Origin: Pseudomonadales bacterium
GTDB taxonomy: Bacteria > Pseudomonadota > Gammaproteobacteria > Pseudomonadales > Ketobacteraceae
Assembly (NCBI GenBank): GCA_020062665.1
Contig: JAGUVW010000026.1
Coordinates: forward strand, 32,045-96,044
DNA: 64,000 nucleotides
Direction: 5' to 3'
Shown: positions 35,427 to 45,591 of the stretch, in pieces
Position numbering within the stretch: position 1 is the stretch's first letter
Layout: each line of letters starts with the position of its first letter
The notes under the pieces: generated by a model
The model's input: the letters and a program-made list of their open reading frames with translations, nothing else
Told to the model about the DNA's origin: nothing
Databases searched by the model: none
Program-made: the position numbers and the translations under genes

Positions 35427-36635
35427 ATGAAACATCTGAAGGGTAAAAGCGCTGCCGGTGTGCGTGGCACAGGTGCGTACAAAAGTCTGCTGGTGGCGCT
35501 GATCGCGATGGTGCTGGCCGGTTGTGATGTGCAGAGTGAAGTGGAATCCGAAACAGCTCCACCGGAAGTGGATGTGGCCCATGTGATCACCGAACCGGTG
35601 ACATTGTGGGAATCCTTTACCGGCCGTGTGGTGGCGCCGGAAACCGTTGAATTGCGTCCCCGCGTGAGTGGTTACATCGACACGGTGGCATTTGAGGAAG
35701 GCGAACTGGTGAAGGCTGGCGACCTGCTGTTCCAGATTGATCCTCGCCCCTACCAGGCACGGGTACAAGCCGCCCAGGCGGAACGGGAACAAGCCAACAG
35801 TCAGCTGCAACTGGCGATGAGTGAAGCCGGGCGCGCGAAAACCCTGTTGGAAAGTCGCGCCATTTCCCGCGAGGAATTCGATCAGCGCAACGCGGCCTTG
35901 CTGGGTGCAAAAGCACAAATGAATGCAGCCGACGCAGCCCTCGCGAGTGCCGAACTGGATCTGCAATACACCCGGATCATTGCGCCCATCAGTGGCAGAG
36001 CCGGTCGCGCCATGGTGACCAAAGGCAATCTGGCCAGCGCCGATCAGACGCTGTTGACCACCGTTGTGTCGGTGGACCCGATGCACGTGTACTTCGAAGC
36101 GAATGAGCAATCCGCTTTCGAAAGTCTGCAGGTGCCCGGCGCGGGAAAATCCGCACCGGTGCGGATCGGGCTGTCTGGCGAAACCGGGTATCCGCACCAG
36201 GGCACACTGGATTTTATCGACAACCGCCTGAACAGCAGCACGGGCACCCTGCAATATCGCGCCGAGCTGGCGAATCCCGATGGCATTTTTAAACCGGGGC
36301 AGTTTGCCCGCGTGGAAATGCCGGTCGCGAAACTGGAGCGGGCTGTGCTGGTAAACCGCAAAGCCGTGATGACCGATCAGGATCGCCGCTATGTCTATGT
36401 GGTGGATGAGCACAATCAGGTGGCGCGCCGTCAGGTGACACCCGGAAGTGTCGCTGGTGAACTGCTGGTGATTCAGCAAGGTCTGGAACGCGGTGACCGC
36501 GTGATTGTGAACGGCATCCAGAAAGTGTTTGGCGATGGCGCGGCAGTACAACCGAATCTGGTGGCCATGCGCGACGAAGACAAACACTATCGTTCCATCG
36601 CCGCAACGCTGCCGACAGGAGGCCTGTTGCCATGA
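35427..36635 (+). CDS. RND efflux periplasmic adaptor (MexE-like)
   Basis: A 402-residue adaptor with a lipoprotein signal ending VLAGC. The lipoyl halves are RVSGYIDTVAFEEGELVKAGDLLF and IIAPISGRAGRAMV, separated by a short coiled coil (about 105-155), followed by beta-barrel and membrane-proximal domains. It bridges the inner-membrane pump and the outer-membrane channel. Its stop overlaps the pump gene start. Confidence 0.93.
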   Translation: MKHLKGKSAAGVRGTGAYKSLLVALIAMVLAGCDVQSEVESETAPPEVDVAHVITEPVTLWESFTGRVVAPETVELRPRVSGYIDTVAFEEGELVKAGDLLFQIDPRPYQARVQAAQAEREQANSQLQLAMSEAGRAKTLLESRAISREEFDQRNAALLGAKAQMNAADAALASAELDLQYTRIIAPISGRAGRAMVTKGNLASADQTLLTTVVSVDPMHVYFEANEQSAFESLQVPGAGKSAPVRIGLSGETGYPHQGTLDFIDNRLNSSTGTLQYRAELANPDGIFKPGQFARVEMPVAKLERAVLVNRKAVMTDQDRRYVYVVDEHNQVARRQVTPGSVAGELLVIQQGLERGDRVIVNGIQKVFGDGAAVQPNLVAMRDEDKHYRSIAATLPTGGLLP

Positions 36636-39600
36636 ATTTTTCGCGCTTCTTTGTCGACAGACCCATCTTTGCGGCGGTGCTGTCGATCATCATCTTCGCG
36701 GTGGGCTTGATCTCGATTCCCAGCCTGCCCATCAGCGAATATCCGGAAGTAGTGCCACCCTCGGTGGTGGTGCGCACCGTCTATCCCGGCGCCAATCCCA
36801 AAGTGATTGCCGAAACCGTTGCCACACCGCTGGAGGAAGCCATCAACGGCGTGGAAGGCATGATGTATTTCAAATCCGTGGCCGGTTCTGATGGCGTGCT
36901 GCAGATGACCATCACCTTTCGCCCGGACATCGATGCCGACGACGCCACCGTGCGCGTGCAGAACCGCGTGAGCCAGGCCCTGGCTCGCTTGCCGGAAGAT
37001 GTGCGGCGCCAGGGCGTCACCACGCAAAAGCAGTCACCGACCTTTCTGATGGTGGTGCATCTCACGTCACCCGATGGCCGCTACGACACACTCTATCTGC
37101 GCAACTACGCGCGCCTGCACGTGCTGGATGAACTGGCGCGTATTCGCGGCGTGGGTGATGCGCAGATTTTTGGTGGCGGTGACTACGCCATGCGTGCCTG
37201 GATTGATCCTGACAAAGTCGCTGCCCGCAACCTGACTGCCAGTGATGTCGTCAATGCCATGCGCGAACAGAACGTGCAGGTGTCCGCTGGCCAGCTCGGC
37301 GCCGAACCCACGCCCGGCAGCGATTTTCTGACGCTGATCAACGCGCGCGGCCGCCTGAGTACCGTGGAAGAGTTCGGCAATATCGTGCTCAAAAGCGGTA
37401 CCAACGGCGAAATCGTGCGGCTGGCCGATGTAGCGCGACTGGAACTGGGCGCCAGTGACTACACCCTGCGTTCGCAACTGGACAGCAAGGATGCCGTGGC
37501 CATCGGTATCTTCCAGTCACCCGGTGCCAATGCGTTGCAGATCCGCGAACAGGTGGTGGACATCATGGATGAACTGGCCACCCGCTTTCCCGCCGGTGTG
37601 CAATATGAAACGGTGTACGACACCACGATTTTCGTCAGCGATTCCATCAAGGCGGTGATCAAGACCTTGCTGGAAGCGGTGCTGCTGGTGGTGCTGGTGG
37701 TCACGCTGTTTTTGCAAACCTGGCGTGCGTCCATCATTCCGTTGCTGGCAGTGCCGGTGTCGATTGTCGGCACATTCGCTGCGCTGTATCTGCTGGGCTA
37801 TTCCATCAATACTTTGACATTGTTCGGCCTGGTGCTGGCCATCGGCATCGTGGTGGACGACGCCATCGTGGTGGTGGAAAACGTGGAGCGCAATATCGAA
37901 GAAGGCCTCACACCACTGGCCGCCGCGCACCAGGCCATGAAGGAAGTATCCGGTCCGATTATCGCCATCGGATTGGTACTGTGCGCGGTGTTCGTGCCGA
38001 TGGCATTCCTGACTGGCGTGACCGGCCAATTCTATCGGCAGTTCGCGGTGACCATCGCCATTTCCACCGTGATCTCCACCATCAACTCGCTGACCCTGTC
38101 GCCTGCGCTGGCTGCGATGTTGCTCAGGCCTCACAGCGCGCCCAAGGATCGCTTGACCAAAATCATCGACGCCCTGCTCGGCTGGCTGTTCCGCCCTTTC
38201 AACCGCTTTTTCAACGCCAGTTCCAGCCGCTATCAAACGGGCGTGTCGCGCTCGCTGCGCCATCGTGGTTGGGTATTTGTCATCTATGCCTTGCTGCTGG
38301 TGGGAACCGGGCTGATGTTCAAAGTGGTACCGCCAGGATTTATTCCCACCCAGGACAAGATGTACCTGATTGCAGGGGTGAAATTACCGGAAGGTGCCTC
38401 GCTGGAACGCACCGATCAGCTGCTGCAAAAAGTCACTGACATTGCCATGGCCACCGAAGGTGTCACTCACGCAGTCGCTTTTCCAGGGCTCAATGCGCTG
38501 CAGTTCACCAACACCTCCAATACCGGTGTGGTGTTTTTCCCATTGGCACCGTTCGATCAGCGCACGCGCAGCGCGGCGGAAATCAATGCCGAGATCAACG
38601 AGAAAATCGCGGGGCTGAAAGAAGGCTTCACCTTTTCCTTCATGCCACCGCCAATCCTCGGCCTGGGCAATGGCAACGGCTACCAGATGTTTATCGAAGA
38701 TCGCAGCAATCTTGGCTATGGTGAGTTGCAGAACGCGGTGAATGCATTTCAGGAAGCAGTGAGCAACACGTCAGGCATGGGCTTCCCCATCACCAGCTAT
38801 CAGGCCAATGTGCCGCAGCTGAATGCCGAAGTGGATCGTGCGCGGGCAAAGGCTCAAGGTGTACCGCTCACAGAGTTGTTCGATACCTTGCAGACGTACC
38901 TCGGCTCGGCCTACGTGAATGACTTCAATCTGTTCGGACGCACCTGGCAGGTCATCGCGCAAGCCGATGCACCGTTCCGCGACAGCATCACCGACATCGC
39001 CAATCTGAAGACTCGCAACATTTACGGCGAGATGGTGCCGATCGGCTCGGTGGTGTCCATCAGCGAGGACTACGGCCCCGATCCGGTATTGCGCTACAAC
39101 GGCTATCCCGCTGCGGATCTGGCCGGCGAAGCCGATCCACGCATGCTGTCCTCGGCCCAGGCCATGGATGCACTGTCGCAGATCGCACGCAACGTGCTAC
39201 CCGCCGGCATGACATTCGAGTGGACCGATCTGAGCTATCAACAGGCCAACCAGGGCAACGCCGCGCTGCTGGTATTCCCGCTGTCCATTCTGCTGGTGTT
39301 TCTGGTGCTGGCAGCATTGTACGAAAGCTGGACTTTACCGCTGGCAGTGATTCTGATCGTACCCATGTGCATGCTCTCGGCGCTGCTCGGCGTGTGGTAT
39401 TTCGAAGGCGACAACAACATCTTCGTGCAAGTGGGACTGGTGGTGCTGATTGCGCTGGCCTGCAAGAACGCGATCCTGATTGTGGAATTCGCCCGCGAGC
39501 TGGAAATGCAAGGCAAAGGCGTAATGGAAGCCGCACTGGAAGCCTGCCGCCTGCGGTTGCGCCCCATCATCATGACATCGATTACGTTTACCGCTGCAGT

Positions 39601-39826
39601 AGTGCCGCTGGTACTGGGCACTGGCGCAGGCGCGGAAGTACGTCAGGCACTGGGCGTGGCGCTGTTCTTCGGCATGCTCGGTGTCACCCTGTTCGGTTTA
39701 TTCCTGACACCGGTGTTCTATGTGGCGCTGCGCAAACTGGCAGGCAGCAAACGTCCTGCAAGCCACCACGCCAGTGCCGCAGACCGCGCGCCCCATGATG
39801 TGATCGAAGGAGAAAGCCATGCATAA
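36632..39826 (+). CDS. RND multidrug efflux pump (HAE-1, MexF-like)
   Basis: A 1064-residue proton-driven pump starting MNFSRFFVDRPIF. Proton-relay Asp residues lie in the TM4 segment (LAIGIVVDDAIVVVENVER). It has two large periplasmic loops and twelve helices, and the C-terminal helix pair resembles MexF. With the adaptor before it and the channel after it, it forms a tripartite multidrug pump. Its gene overlaps both neighbours by a few bases. Confidence 0.95.
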   Translation: MNFSRFFVDRPIFAAVLSIIIFAVGLISIPSLPISEYPEVVPPSVVVRTVYPGANPKVIAETVATPLEEAINGVEGMMYFKSVAGSDGVLQMTITFRPDIDADDATVRVQNRVSQALARLPEDVRRQGVTTQKQSPTFLMVVHLTSPDGRYDTLYLRNYARLHVLDELARIRGVGDAQIFGGGDYAMRAWIDPDKVAARNLTASDVVNAMREQNVQVSAGQLGAEPTPGSDFLTLINARGRLSTVEEFGNIVLKSGTNGEIVRLADVARLELGASDYTLRSQLDSKDAVAIGIFQSPGANALQIREQVVDIMDELATRFPAGVQYETVYDTTIFVSDSIKAVIKTLLEAVLLVVLVVTLFLQTWRASIIPLLAVPVSIVGTFAALYLLGYSINTLTLFGLVLAIGIVVDDAIVVVENVERNIEEGLTPLAAAHQAMKEVSGPIIAIGLVLCAVFVPMAFLTGVTGQFYRQFAVTIAISTVISTINSLTLSPALAAMLLRPHSAPKDRLTKIIDALLGWLFRPFNRFFNASSSRYQTGVSRSLRHRGWVFVIYALLLVGTGLMFKVVPPGFIPTQDKMYLIAGVKLPEGASLERTDQLLQKVTDIAMATEGVTHAVAFPGLNALQFTNTSNTGVVFFPLAPFDQRTRSAAEINAEINEKIAGLKEGFTFSFMPPPILGLGNGNGYQMFIEDRSNLGYGELQNAVNAFQEAVSNTSGMGFPITSYQANVPQLNAEVDRARAKAQGVPLTELFDTLQTYLGSAYVNDFNLFGRTWQVIAQADAPFRDSITDIANLKTRNIYGEMVPIGSVVSISEDYGPDPVLRYNGYPAADLAGEADPRMLSSAQAMDALSQIARNVLPAGMTFEWTDLSYQQANQGNAALLVFPLSILLVFLVLAALYESWTLPLAVILIVPMCMLSALLGVWYFEGDNNIFVQVGLVVLIALACKNAILIVEFARELEMQGKGVMEAALEACRLRLRPIIMTSITFTAAVVPLVLGTGAGAEVRQALGVALFFGMLGVTLFGLFLTPVFYVALRKLAGSKRPASHHASAADRAPHDVIEGESHA

Positions 39827-41222
39827 GCTATCGACGGTGGCACTCGCATTTTTGCTGAACGCCTGCGCCGTAGGGCCGGACTATCAGACGCCGGCCACAC
39901 CCGCGCCGGCGACCTTTCACGCCGCAACCGAAATCGCCGCCTCGCGCGAGCAGGACGAAAAAAAATTCTGGGCGGGTTTTGAAGATCCGCTGCTGGGCAA
40001 GCTGATCGAACAAACCCTGGCGGCCAACTACTCCCTGCAATCAGCGCTGGCCCGTTATGATCGCGCCGCTGCCCTGCTGTATGGCGCCAAGCGGGAACAA
40101 TGGCCCAGCGTCACGGCTGGTGCCAGTGGTGCCGAGCAACATCTGGCAGCGGCGGAACGTGCTCCCGCCGGTTCAGGCCCCGCGCGCACAGAGTTGTATC
40201 AGGCAGGCATTGCCGCCAGTTGGGAGCTGGATCTGTTCGGGCGCTTGCGTCGCGCCACGCAATCTCAACAGGCAGAACTGGAAGCGGCCGGCGCTGACCT
40301 GGGCGCCCTGCAAGTTGCACTGATCGGGCAACTGGCCAGCAGCTATTTCGAGCTGCGCGGCCTGCAACAACGCCTGAAAGTCGCTGAGCAAAACGTAACA
40401 TTGCAGCAGGACACCCTGGATATCGTGAGCGCGCGGGTGGATGCAGGACGCGGCACCGAGTTTGATCAGGTTCGCGCCCGCGCCCAGCTGCAACGCACAC
40501 AGGCTGAGGTGCCCGCCCTGCTCGCGGATATCCAGGCCACCATGCACCGCATCGCCGTGCTCAGCGGCCAGCCGCCCGCGACGTTAATCACGATGCTGGA
40601 AGACGAAACACGTCTGCCAGACGCACTGCCAGAGATCCCCGTGGACAGCCCTGGCGATGTTCTGCGCCGGCGCCCCGATGTTGCCGCCGCCGAACGTCGA
40701 CTGGCTGCCGCCACCGCGCGCATCGGCGTGGCGACGGCGGATCTGTTCCCGCGCTTTACACTCAGCGGCCTGCTGGGTTCATTGGCAACCGACAGCAGCG
40801 ATCTGTTCAGCGGCCCCGCCGAAACACGGCGCGTCGCCCTGGGCATCGACTGGACCTTTCTCGATCACGCCAAGGTGCAGGCGCGGATTGATGCCGCTGA
40901 TGCCGACAGCCGCGCCGCCCTCGCCGATTACCAGCAAGCGGTACTGGTTGCACTGGAAGATACCGAAACCCAACTGATGCGCTATCAGCGCGCGCTGCAG
41001 CGGGAAGAACGTTTGCGACAGGCGGCCACTGATGCCGAGCGTGCGGCAGAACTCGCCCGCACCCGTTATGCCCGTGGTTTTATTGGTTATTTCGAAGTGC
41101 TCGCCGCCGAGCAGGAAGTGACAGTCACGCAGGATGCCAGCGTGCGTAGCCGCACGGATGTCACGCTGGCCATGGTGGAAGTCTACCGGGCGCTGGCAGG
41201 AGCACCGTCCAGCGTGCATTAG
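39819..41222 (+). CDS. Outer-membrane efflux channel lipoprotein (OprN-like)
   Basis: A 467-residue TolC-fold channel of the NodT/OprM class. The lipobox is LLNAC and the mature start is AVGPDYQTP. Internal repeats (FFELRGLQQRL-type helices at about 160 and 370) form the coiled-coil tunnel. The conserved RRRPDVAAAERRL motif is present. It overlaps the end of the pump gene by eight bases. Confidence 0.93.
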   Translation: MHKLSTVALAFLLNACAVGPDYQTPATPAPATFHAATEIAASREQDEKKFWAGFEDPLLGKLIEQTLAANYSLQSALARYDRAAALLYGAKREQWPSVTAGASGAEQHLAAAERAPAGSGPARTELYQAGIAASWELDLFGRLRRATQSQQAELEAAGADLGALQVALIGQLASSYFELRGLQQRLKVAEQNVTLQQDTLDIVSARVDAGRGTEFDQVRARAQLQRTQAEVPALLADIQATMHRIAVLSGQPPATLITMLEDETRLPDALPEIPVDSPGDVLRRRPDVAAAERRLAAATARIGVATADLFPRFTLSGLLGSLATDSSDLFSGPAETRRVALGIDWTFLDHAKVQARIDAADADSRAALADYQQAVLVALEDTETQLMRYQRALQREERLRQAATDAERAAELARTRYARGFIGYFEVLAAEQEVTVTQDASVRSRTDVTLAMVEVYRALAGAPSSVH

Positions 41223-41302
41223 GGTCTGGTATTGTTCCAATTTGAGATGCGCAATAGGATGCAGGAGACGGCATCGCGAAACGTGACGCACTATATGCGC
41301 GT

Positions 41303-42217
41303 TTATTGGACCGCAATGGCAGCACACACCCGTTCACGCAACCACATTGCCTCTGGATCGGATACGGCATCTGCTCGCCAGATATAGACAAATTCAAATG
41401 TCGGCACCGCCAGTGGCGGTTGCAGCACAGCCAGCGTTTCCGGCAGGGCTGCTGCCTGCAAGACACGCGCGGAAACGGTAAGCAGCAAATCGGTTCCTGG
41501 CAGCAAATCCAGCGCCGTCATCCAGTAAGGCACCACCAGTGCCAATCGTCGCTGCAAACCCTGCGCACCCAGCGCCAGATCCACATGGCTGTGATGCAGA
41601 CCCTCGGTGGAGACATGCACATGCGGTGCGCGCAGGTACTGCTCCAGATCCAGATGGCCATCCTGCGCGAGATTCCTGCGATCCGTAATCACCACGAAAC
41701 GTTCCTCGAACAGAACATCATGGGCCAGCCCTTCCGGCAGCATGGGAAATACACCAGTAGCACCATCGACTTCGCTTTCAGCCACCTGGCGCATGGTTTC
41801 CAGGCGCGCACCCTTCACCACGAAAAGATCCACCGACGGCGCCAGCGTGCGCAGATCGCGCAACAACGCTGGCAACACCAGGGCGCAGCCGTAATCAGAC
41901 ATGGCCAAACGAAAAGTGCGTGTGCAGCGCGCAGGGGCAAAAGGTGCAGGCAGCACCACATCCCGCACCCGGTCCAGTGCTTCGGCCAGTGGTCCGAGCA
42001 TCGCGCGGGCTCGAGCGGTCAGGCGCATTTCATTGCCCACACGCAACAGCAGCGGATCTGCCACCAGATCCCGCAAGCGGGCCAGGGCGTGACTCACGGC
42101 CGGCTGCGTCATCGCCAGACGCTCTGCCGCCCGCGACACGCTGCGCTCACGCAACAGTGCATCCAGCACCACCAGCAGGTTGAGGTCTATTTTTCTCAGA
42201 TCATGAATGTTCTGCAT
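41303..42217 (-). CDS. LysR-family transcriptional regulator
   Basis: A 304-residue protein with the N-terminal HTH (LDALLRERSVSRAAERLAMTQPAVSHALARLR) and a C-terminal periplasmic-binding-like effector domain. The DPLLLRVGNEMRLTARA segment is typical. It is divergent from an EamA transporter 88 bases away and probably regulates it or itself. Confidence 0.92.
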   Translation of the reverse strand: MQNIHDLRKIDLNLLVVLDALLRERSVSRAAERLAMTQPAVSHALARLRDLVADPLLLRVGNEMRLTARARAMLGPLAEALDRVRDVVLPAPFAPARCTRTFRLAMSDYGCALVLPALLRDLRTLAPSVDLFVVKGARLETMRQVAESEVDGATGVFPMLPEGLAHDVLFEERFVVITDRRNLAQDGHLDLEQYLRAPHVHVSTEGLHHSHVDLALGAQGLQRRLALVVPYWMTALDLLPGTDLLLTVSARVLQAAALPETLAVLQPPLAVPTFEFVYIWRADAVSDPEAMWLRERVCAAIAVQ

Positions 42218-42305
42218 AGGCGCAATACAAATTCCGAATTTCCCAAACGGACCCGTCTGTCACAGACTGGCGCCGACTGATTTTACGCCTATTGGCAGGT
42301 AATGT

Positions 42306-43196
42306 ATGAGAATCTCCCATTTGCTGCTGGCCCTCCTCTGCGTTCTGGTATGGGGAGGCAGCTTTGCGGTCATTCAGTGGGGTCTGCACGACCTTCCACC
42401 GCTGGCGTTTGCCAGCCTGCGGTTTGCAACGGTGGCCGTGCTTGCATTGCTGCTGCCACGTCCGGCGGTGCCAATACGGCTGCTGCTCATGTACGGCTTC
42501 ACCTGGGGTGCCGTGCAGTTTGGCGCCCTGTTTCTGGCCATCTATGCAGGCATGCCGACCGGGCTCAGTTCGGTGCTGGCGCAAAGCCAGGTGCTGTTCA
42601 CTCTGCTGCTGGCCACCCTGTTTGGATTCGAACGGCTGCGCCTGCAACACCTGCTGGGCATGGCCCTGGCCTGCGGCGGCCTGACCTGCATAGTGACAGA
42701 CTCGGCTTATCCGGTGCCCATCCTGGCGCTGCTGTGCAGCCTGATAGGCGCCCTGGGCTGGGCTGCCGGCAATCTGGTGGTGCGCCACCTGCAGATGTCG
42801 GGCCACCGGCCGGATTCCACTGCGTTCATTGCCTGGGCCTCCATTCTACCCACCCTGTGTCTGGCGCTCGCCAGCCTGTTGTGGGAACCGCACCAGACCC
42901 TGACGTTTGAGCAGGGCCAATGGTTGCCGGCACTGCTGGCCATCCTGTATCAGGGGATCGTGGCGCTACTGCTGGGCACGCTGGCCTGGAACCGGTTGCT
43001 GCGCCACTATCCGGCATCGCGGGTAGCACCGTTCTCGCTGCTGGTACCTGTGGTAGGGCTGTCGATCGGCGTCGGGATGCTCGGCGAAAGCCTGTCCCTG
43101 CTGCAGTTCAGTGGCTGCCTGTTGCTGCTGGGTGCAGTACTGGTGAATCTGCTGCAACCCCTGCGGCCACCCAGGCTCGCGCAGCAACTGCATTAA
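42306..43196 (+). CDS. EamA/DMT-family transporter
   Basis: A 296-residue integral membrane protein with ten predicted helices in two EamA halves (LLALLCVLVWGGSFAVI and SLIGALGWAAGNLVVRH). DMT transporters export amino acids or other metabolites; several RhtA/EamA members sit beside a LysR regulator as here. The substrate cannot be told. Confidence 0.92.
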   Translation: MRISHLLLALLCVLVWGGSFAVIQWGLHDLPPLAFASLRFATVAVLALLLPRPAVPIRLLLMYGFTWGAVQFGALFLAIYAGMPTGLSSVLAQSQVLFTLLLATLFGFERLRLQHLLGMALACGGLTCIVTDSAYPVPILALLCSLIGALGWAAGNLVVRHLQMSGHRPDSTAFIAWASILPTLCLALASLLWEPHQTLTFEQGQWLPALLAILYQGIVALLLGTLAWNRLLRHYPASRVAPFSLLVPVVGLSIGVGMLGESLSLLQFSGCLLLLGAVLVNLLQPLRPPRLAQQLH

Positions 43197-43353
43197 CGCC
43201 AGATCCCGCGCACACGAGCAGTTGCAGCAGCTCCTGCAGCGTTACATCGGTACAGGAATCTTTATTCTTCGATATCTTGATCGCCATGGAGGCGAACTTC
43301 ACACTGGCTGACTACGCCTCATCCCGGACAGCTATTCACCACCGTTCTGCAAT

Positions 43354-44307
43354 TCAACTGCCCCAGTGACTCAACAGCTCGGCGTTCGTTGGGTATTTCT
43401 CAAGTAGCTCGACCAGTCTTCTGGCACCTTCAATAGGTTTAAGACTGGCGAGCGCCCTGCGTAGTTGTCTTACCTTTTCAATATCCTTCGAATCCAGCAG
43501 CAGCTCCTCGCGCCGCGTGCTGCTCCTTGCGATATCCAGCGCGGGGAAAATGCGCTGATTGGCTACCTCGCGTGACAAGACGAGTTCCATATTGCCCGTT
43601 CCCTTGAACTCCTCAAAAATCACCTGATCCATCCGGCTGCCGGTATCAACCAGAACCGTCGCCAGAATGGTGAGCGACCCGCCGCCTTCAATCTTTCTGG
43701 CTGCACCAAACAGTTTGCGTGGTACTTCCAATGCTCTGGCGTCAACCCCGCCCGACATCGTGCGGCCGCTGCCCTTCTGCTCTGCATTGTGTACGCGTGA
43801 AAGCCGCGTGAGTGAATCAATCACAATCATGACATTCTGACCTTCGCCAGCCTCGCGGCGGGCAGTATCAAGCAGGTCATTGGCCACACGGACGTGCCGG
43901 TCATAGCTTTCGTCCGAGGAAGAAGCATGTACCTGTGCCGGCACACTGCGCTTGAAATCCGTCACCTCCTCCGGTCGCTCATCAATAAGCAACGCATAAA
44001 GCTTTATCTCGGGGTACGCCTTTCCCACCGCCTGGCAGATATGTTTCAGGACTGTCGTCTTCCCGGAGCCGGGCGGCGCAACAATCAAACCTCGCTGCCC
44101 CATGCCAATGGGCGTGATCAAATCCATGGCACGAACAGTAAGCTGCTGAGAACCGGATTCAAAGCGAATGTGCTCGAAAGGATTAATGGCCGTCCCATTT
44201 AGAAATCGCTTCTGTGGATCACTTTGGGGAACGTCCTCAGCCGACTTGTCAACGGGACTGGATTCTTTATTGCGTTTGGCGCTTAACGTTAGTGTTTTTT
44301 TCACCAT
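43354..44307 (-). CDS. Short Rho-like ATPase lacking the N-terminal RNA-binding domain
   Basis: A 317-residue protein that aligns with the C-terminal motor of transcription terminator Rho. It has Walker A GSGKTT (80-85), LIDERPEEVTD (about 108-118), Walker B MIVIDSLTRL (D164), an intact Q-loop region and R-loop (SGGVDARALEVPRK), and an arginine-finger region SSTRREELL. The first 50 residues are a charged linker in place of the roughly 130-residue helical and cold-shock-like RNA-binding domain. The reading frame closes 18 codons upstream, so the missing part is not encoded next to it. It may be an accessory Rho, a regulator of Rho hexamers, or a decaying copy. Confidence 0.88.
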   Translation of the reverse strand: MVKKTLTLSAKRNKESSPVDKSAEDVPQSDPQKRFLNGTAINPFEHIRFESGSQQLTVRAMDLITPIGMGQRGLIVAPPGSGKTTVLKHICQAVGKAYPEIKLYALLIDERPEEVTDFKRSVPAQVHASSSDESYDRHVRVANDLLDTARREAGEGQNVMIVIDSLTRLSRVHNAEQKGSGRTMSGGVDARALEVPRKLFGAARKIEGGGSLTILATVLVDTGSRMDQVIFEEFKGTGNMELVLSREVANQRIFPALDIARSSTRREELLLDSKDIEKVRQLRRALASLKPIEGARRLVELLEKYPTNAELLSHWGS

Positions 44308-44925
44308 GGCATTGGTCTTTGGCTCTGAGGGATTGGTTTCATCGGGAAGGATGCATGGATATCACAACCATTGTCAGAATTCACGAAACTCCAACCCATC
44401 AAGATCCACAGGTGATATCAATATAAAGAGGCTGCTGCGGAAATAACAGCTGCTTTTGCGCGACCACTGGCAGCTCGATAGATACTTTACCCAATATCGT
44501 GAATTGACCGGAAACAAGTTTATTGATTTGCTGATCGTGCTTTTGGAAGGCTGAGTAGGAAAACAACCTTCAACGCGATTCTGGATGATCGCATCTTCGG
44601 CATGCGTTGAAAACAGGCACTGGCCCTGCATAAGCGATGCACTGCTCTCCAGGCATTTGATGAGAGGGTATTCCTGATGTCGCCTTGAATACAAGCCCTT
44701 TGTCTTTCCACTTCGGAAACTGGCTATCGTAGAATAATTCGCCTTTCATTGTCGTTCCCTGGATTTCATTTACCTATGCAGATGCTGATGCTGGCTTTTT
44801 AGAATGTAGTAATGTCTAGAATTGAAACGATTGCTTGGGACGATGAGCGGACATCTAACCACCACGAAGATAACGCAAAATCCGAGACAATACCGAGTGC
44901 TTAATCAACCTTCTGATGTTCTCGC
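44308..44925. other. Mostly non-coding, lower-GC region with short fragments
   Basis: About 620 bases between the Rho-like gene and the copper island. Base composition is visibly lower in GC than the flanks. On the plus strand, after a stop at about 44446, an open stretch (HWQLDRYFTQYRELTGNKF, ending 44552) has protein-like composition but no start or ribosome site and may be a fragment of a lost gene. One 59-codon ORF on the minus strand is listed separately. No transposase, integrase or terminal repeat is recognisable. Confidence 0.4.
44570..44749 (-). CDS. Possible small ORF, unknown
   Basis: A 59-residue frame starting MKGELFYDSQFP, preceded by CAGGGA about seven bases upstream, with a CRRCDHPES tail holding two close cysteines. 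It resembles nothing I know and lies in a low-GC gap, so it may be a small gene or chance. It is listed because the start has a plausible ribosome site and the composition is protein-like. Confidence 0.3.
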   Translation of the reverse strand: MKGELFYDSQFPKWKDKGLVFKATSGIPSHQMPGEQCIAYAGPVPVFNACRRCDHPESR

Positions 44926-45591
44926 TTATGGTGATCTCTTTATCTGAGACGTGGCTTTAGGAGATTTCAAGCTGGGAATAAAAAACGGAGTGGAATGCAT
45001 GTAATGGCGATATTCCTCGTTGAACAGCCGCAGCGCTTCCTTCTCTTCATGCCGGGCAAGGCGAATATAAATCCACACCATAACCGGGAACATCACCAGA
45101 GTAGGCAAGGTTGGCCACTGCAGTAAAAAGCCGAACATGATCATGATAAAGGCAAGGTACTGAGGGTGGCGGCAACGGGAGTACCAGCCATCCCGTGCCA
45201 GCCTGCCCTGCCGTTGTGCCGCATGTAACACACTCCAGGCCGCCGACAGCATAAAGAAGCCCAGTACGATCACCACATTGCTGACGATATGCAAAAAATT
45301 GAAATGTGGATCACCTTCCAGGCCCAGCAAAGTGTGCAACAGATGCCCATCATCATGCGAAAACACATCCAGCCCAGGATTTTGTTTCACCAGCCAGCCC
45401 GAAAGAAAATACAGCGTCAGAGGAAAACCATACATCTCGGTGAAAAGCGCAATGATAAACGCCGAGAACACACCCAGACTACGCCAGTCCGTTGATGTTT
45501 TCGGTTTTACAAAGCTGAAGGCAAAAAAGATGAACATGGCTGAATTGATGAATACCAAGGTCCACAATCCGTAGGCTGAATGGTCACTCAT
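44926..45591 (-). CDS. Isoprenylcysteine methyltransferase-family membrane protein
   Basis: A 221-residue membrane protein with five or six helices. The C-terminal RCRHPQYLAFIMIMFGFLLQWPT followed by RLARHEEKEALRLFNEEYRHYM is the ICMT/PEMT-type SAM-binding signature. Bacterial members are common in copper-resistance clusters, but their substrate is unknown. The start MSDHSAYG overlaps the end of the DUF2933 gene. Confidence 0.85.
   Translation of the reverse strand: MSDHSAYGLWTLVFINSAMFIFFAFSFVKPKTSTDWRSLGVFSAFIIALFTEMYGFPLTLYFLSGWLVKQNPGLDVFSHDDGHLLHTLLGLEGDPHFNFLHIVSNVVIVLGFFMLSAAWSVLHAAQRQGRLARDGWYSRCRHPQYLAFIMIMFGFLLQWPTLPTLVMFPVMVWIYIRLARHEEKEALRLFNEEYRHYMHSTPFFIPSLKSPKATSQIKRSP

Noticed and set aside
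44374..44694. 106-codon minus-strand frame in the low-GC gap
   Set aside because: No ribosome site and no protein family; overlaps the start of the Rho-like gene's leader and looks random.
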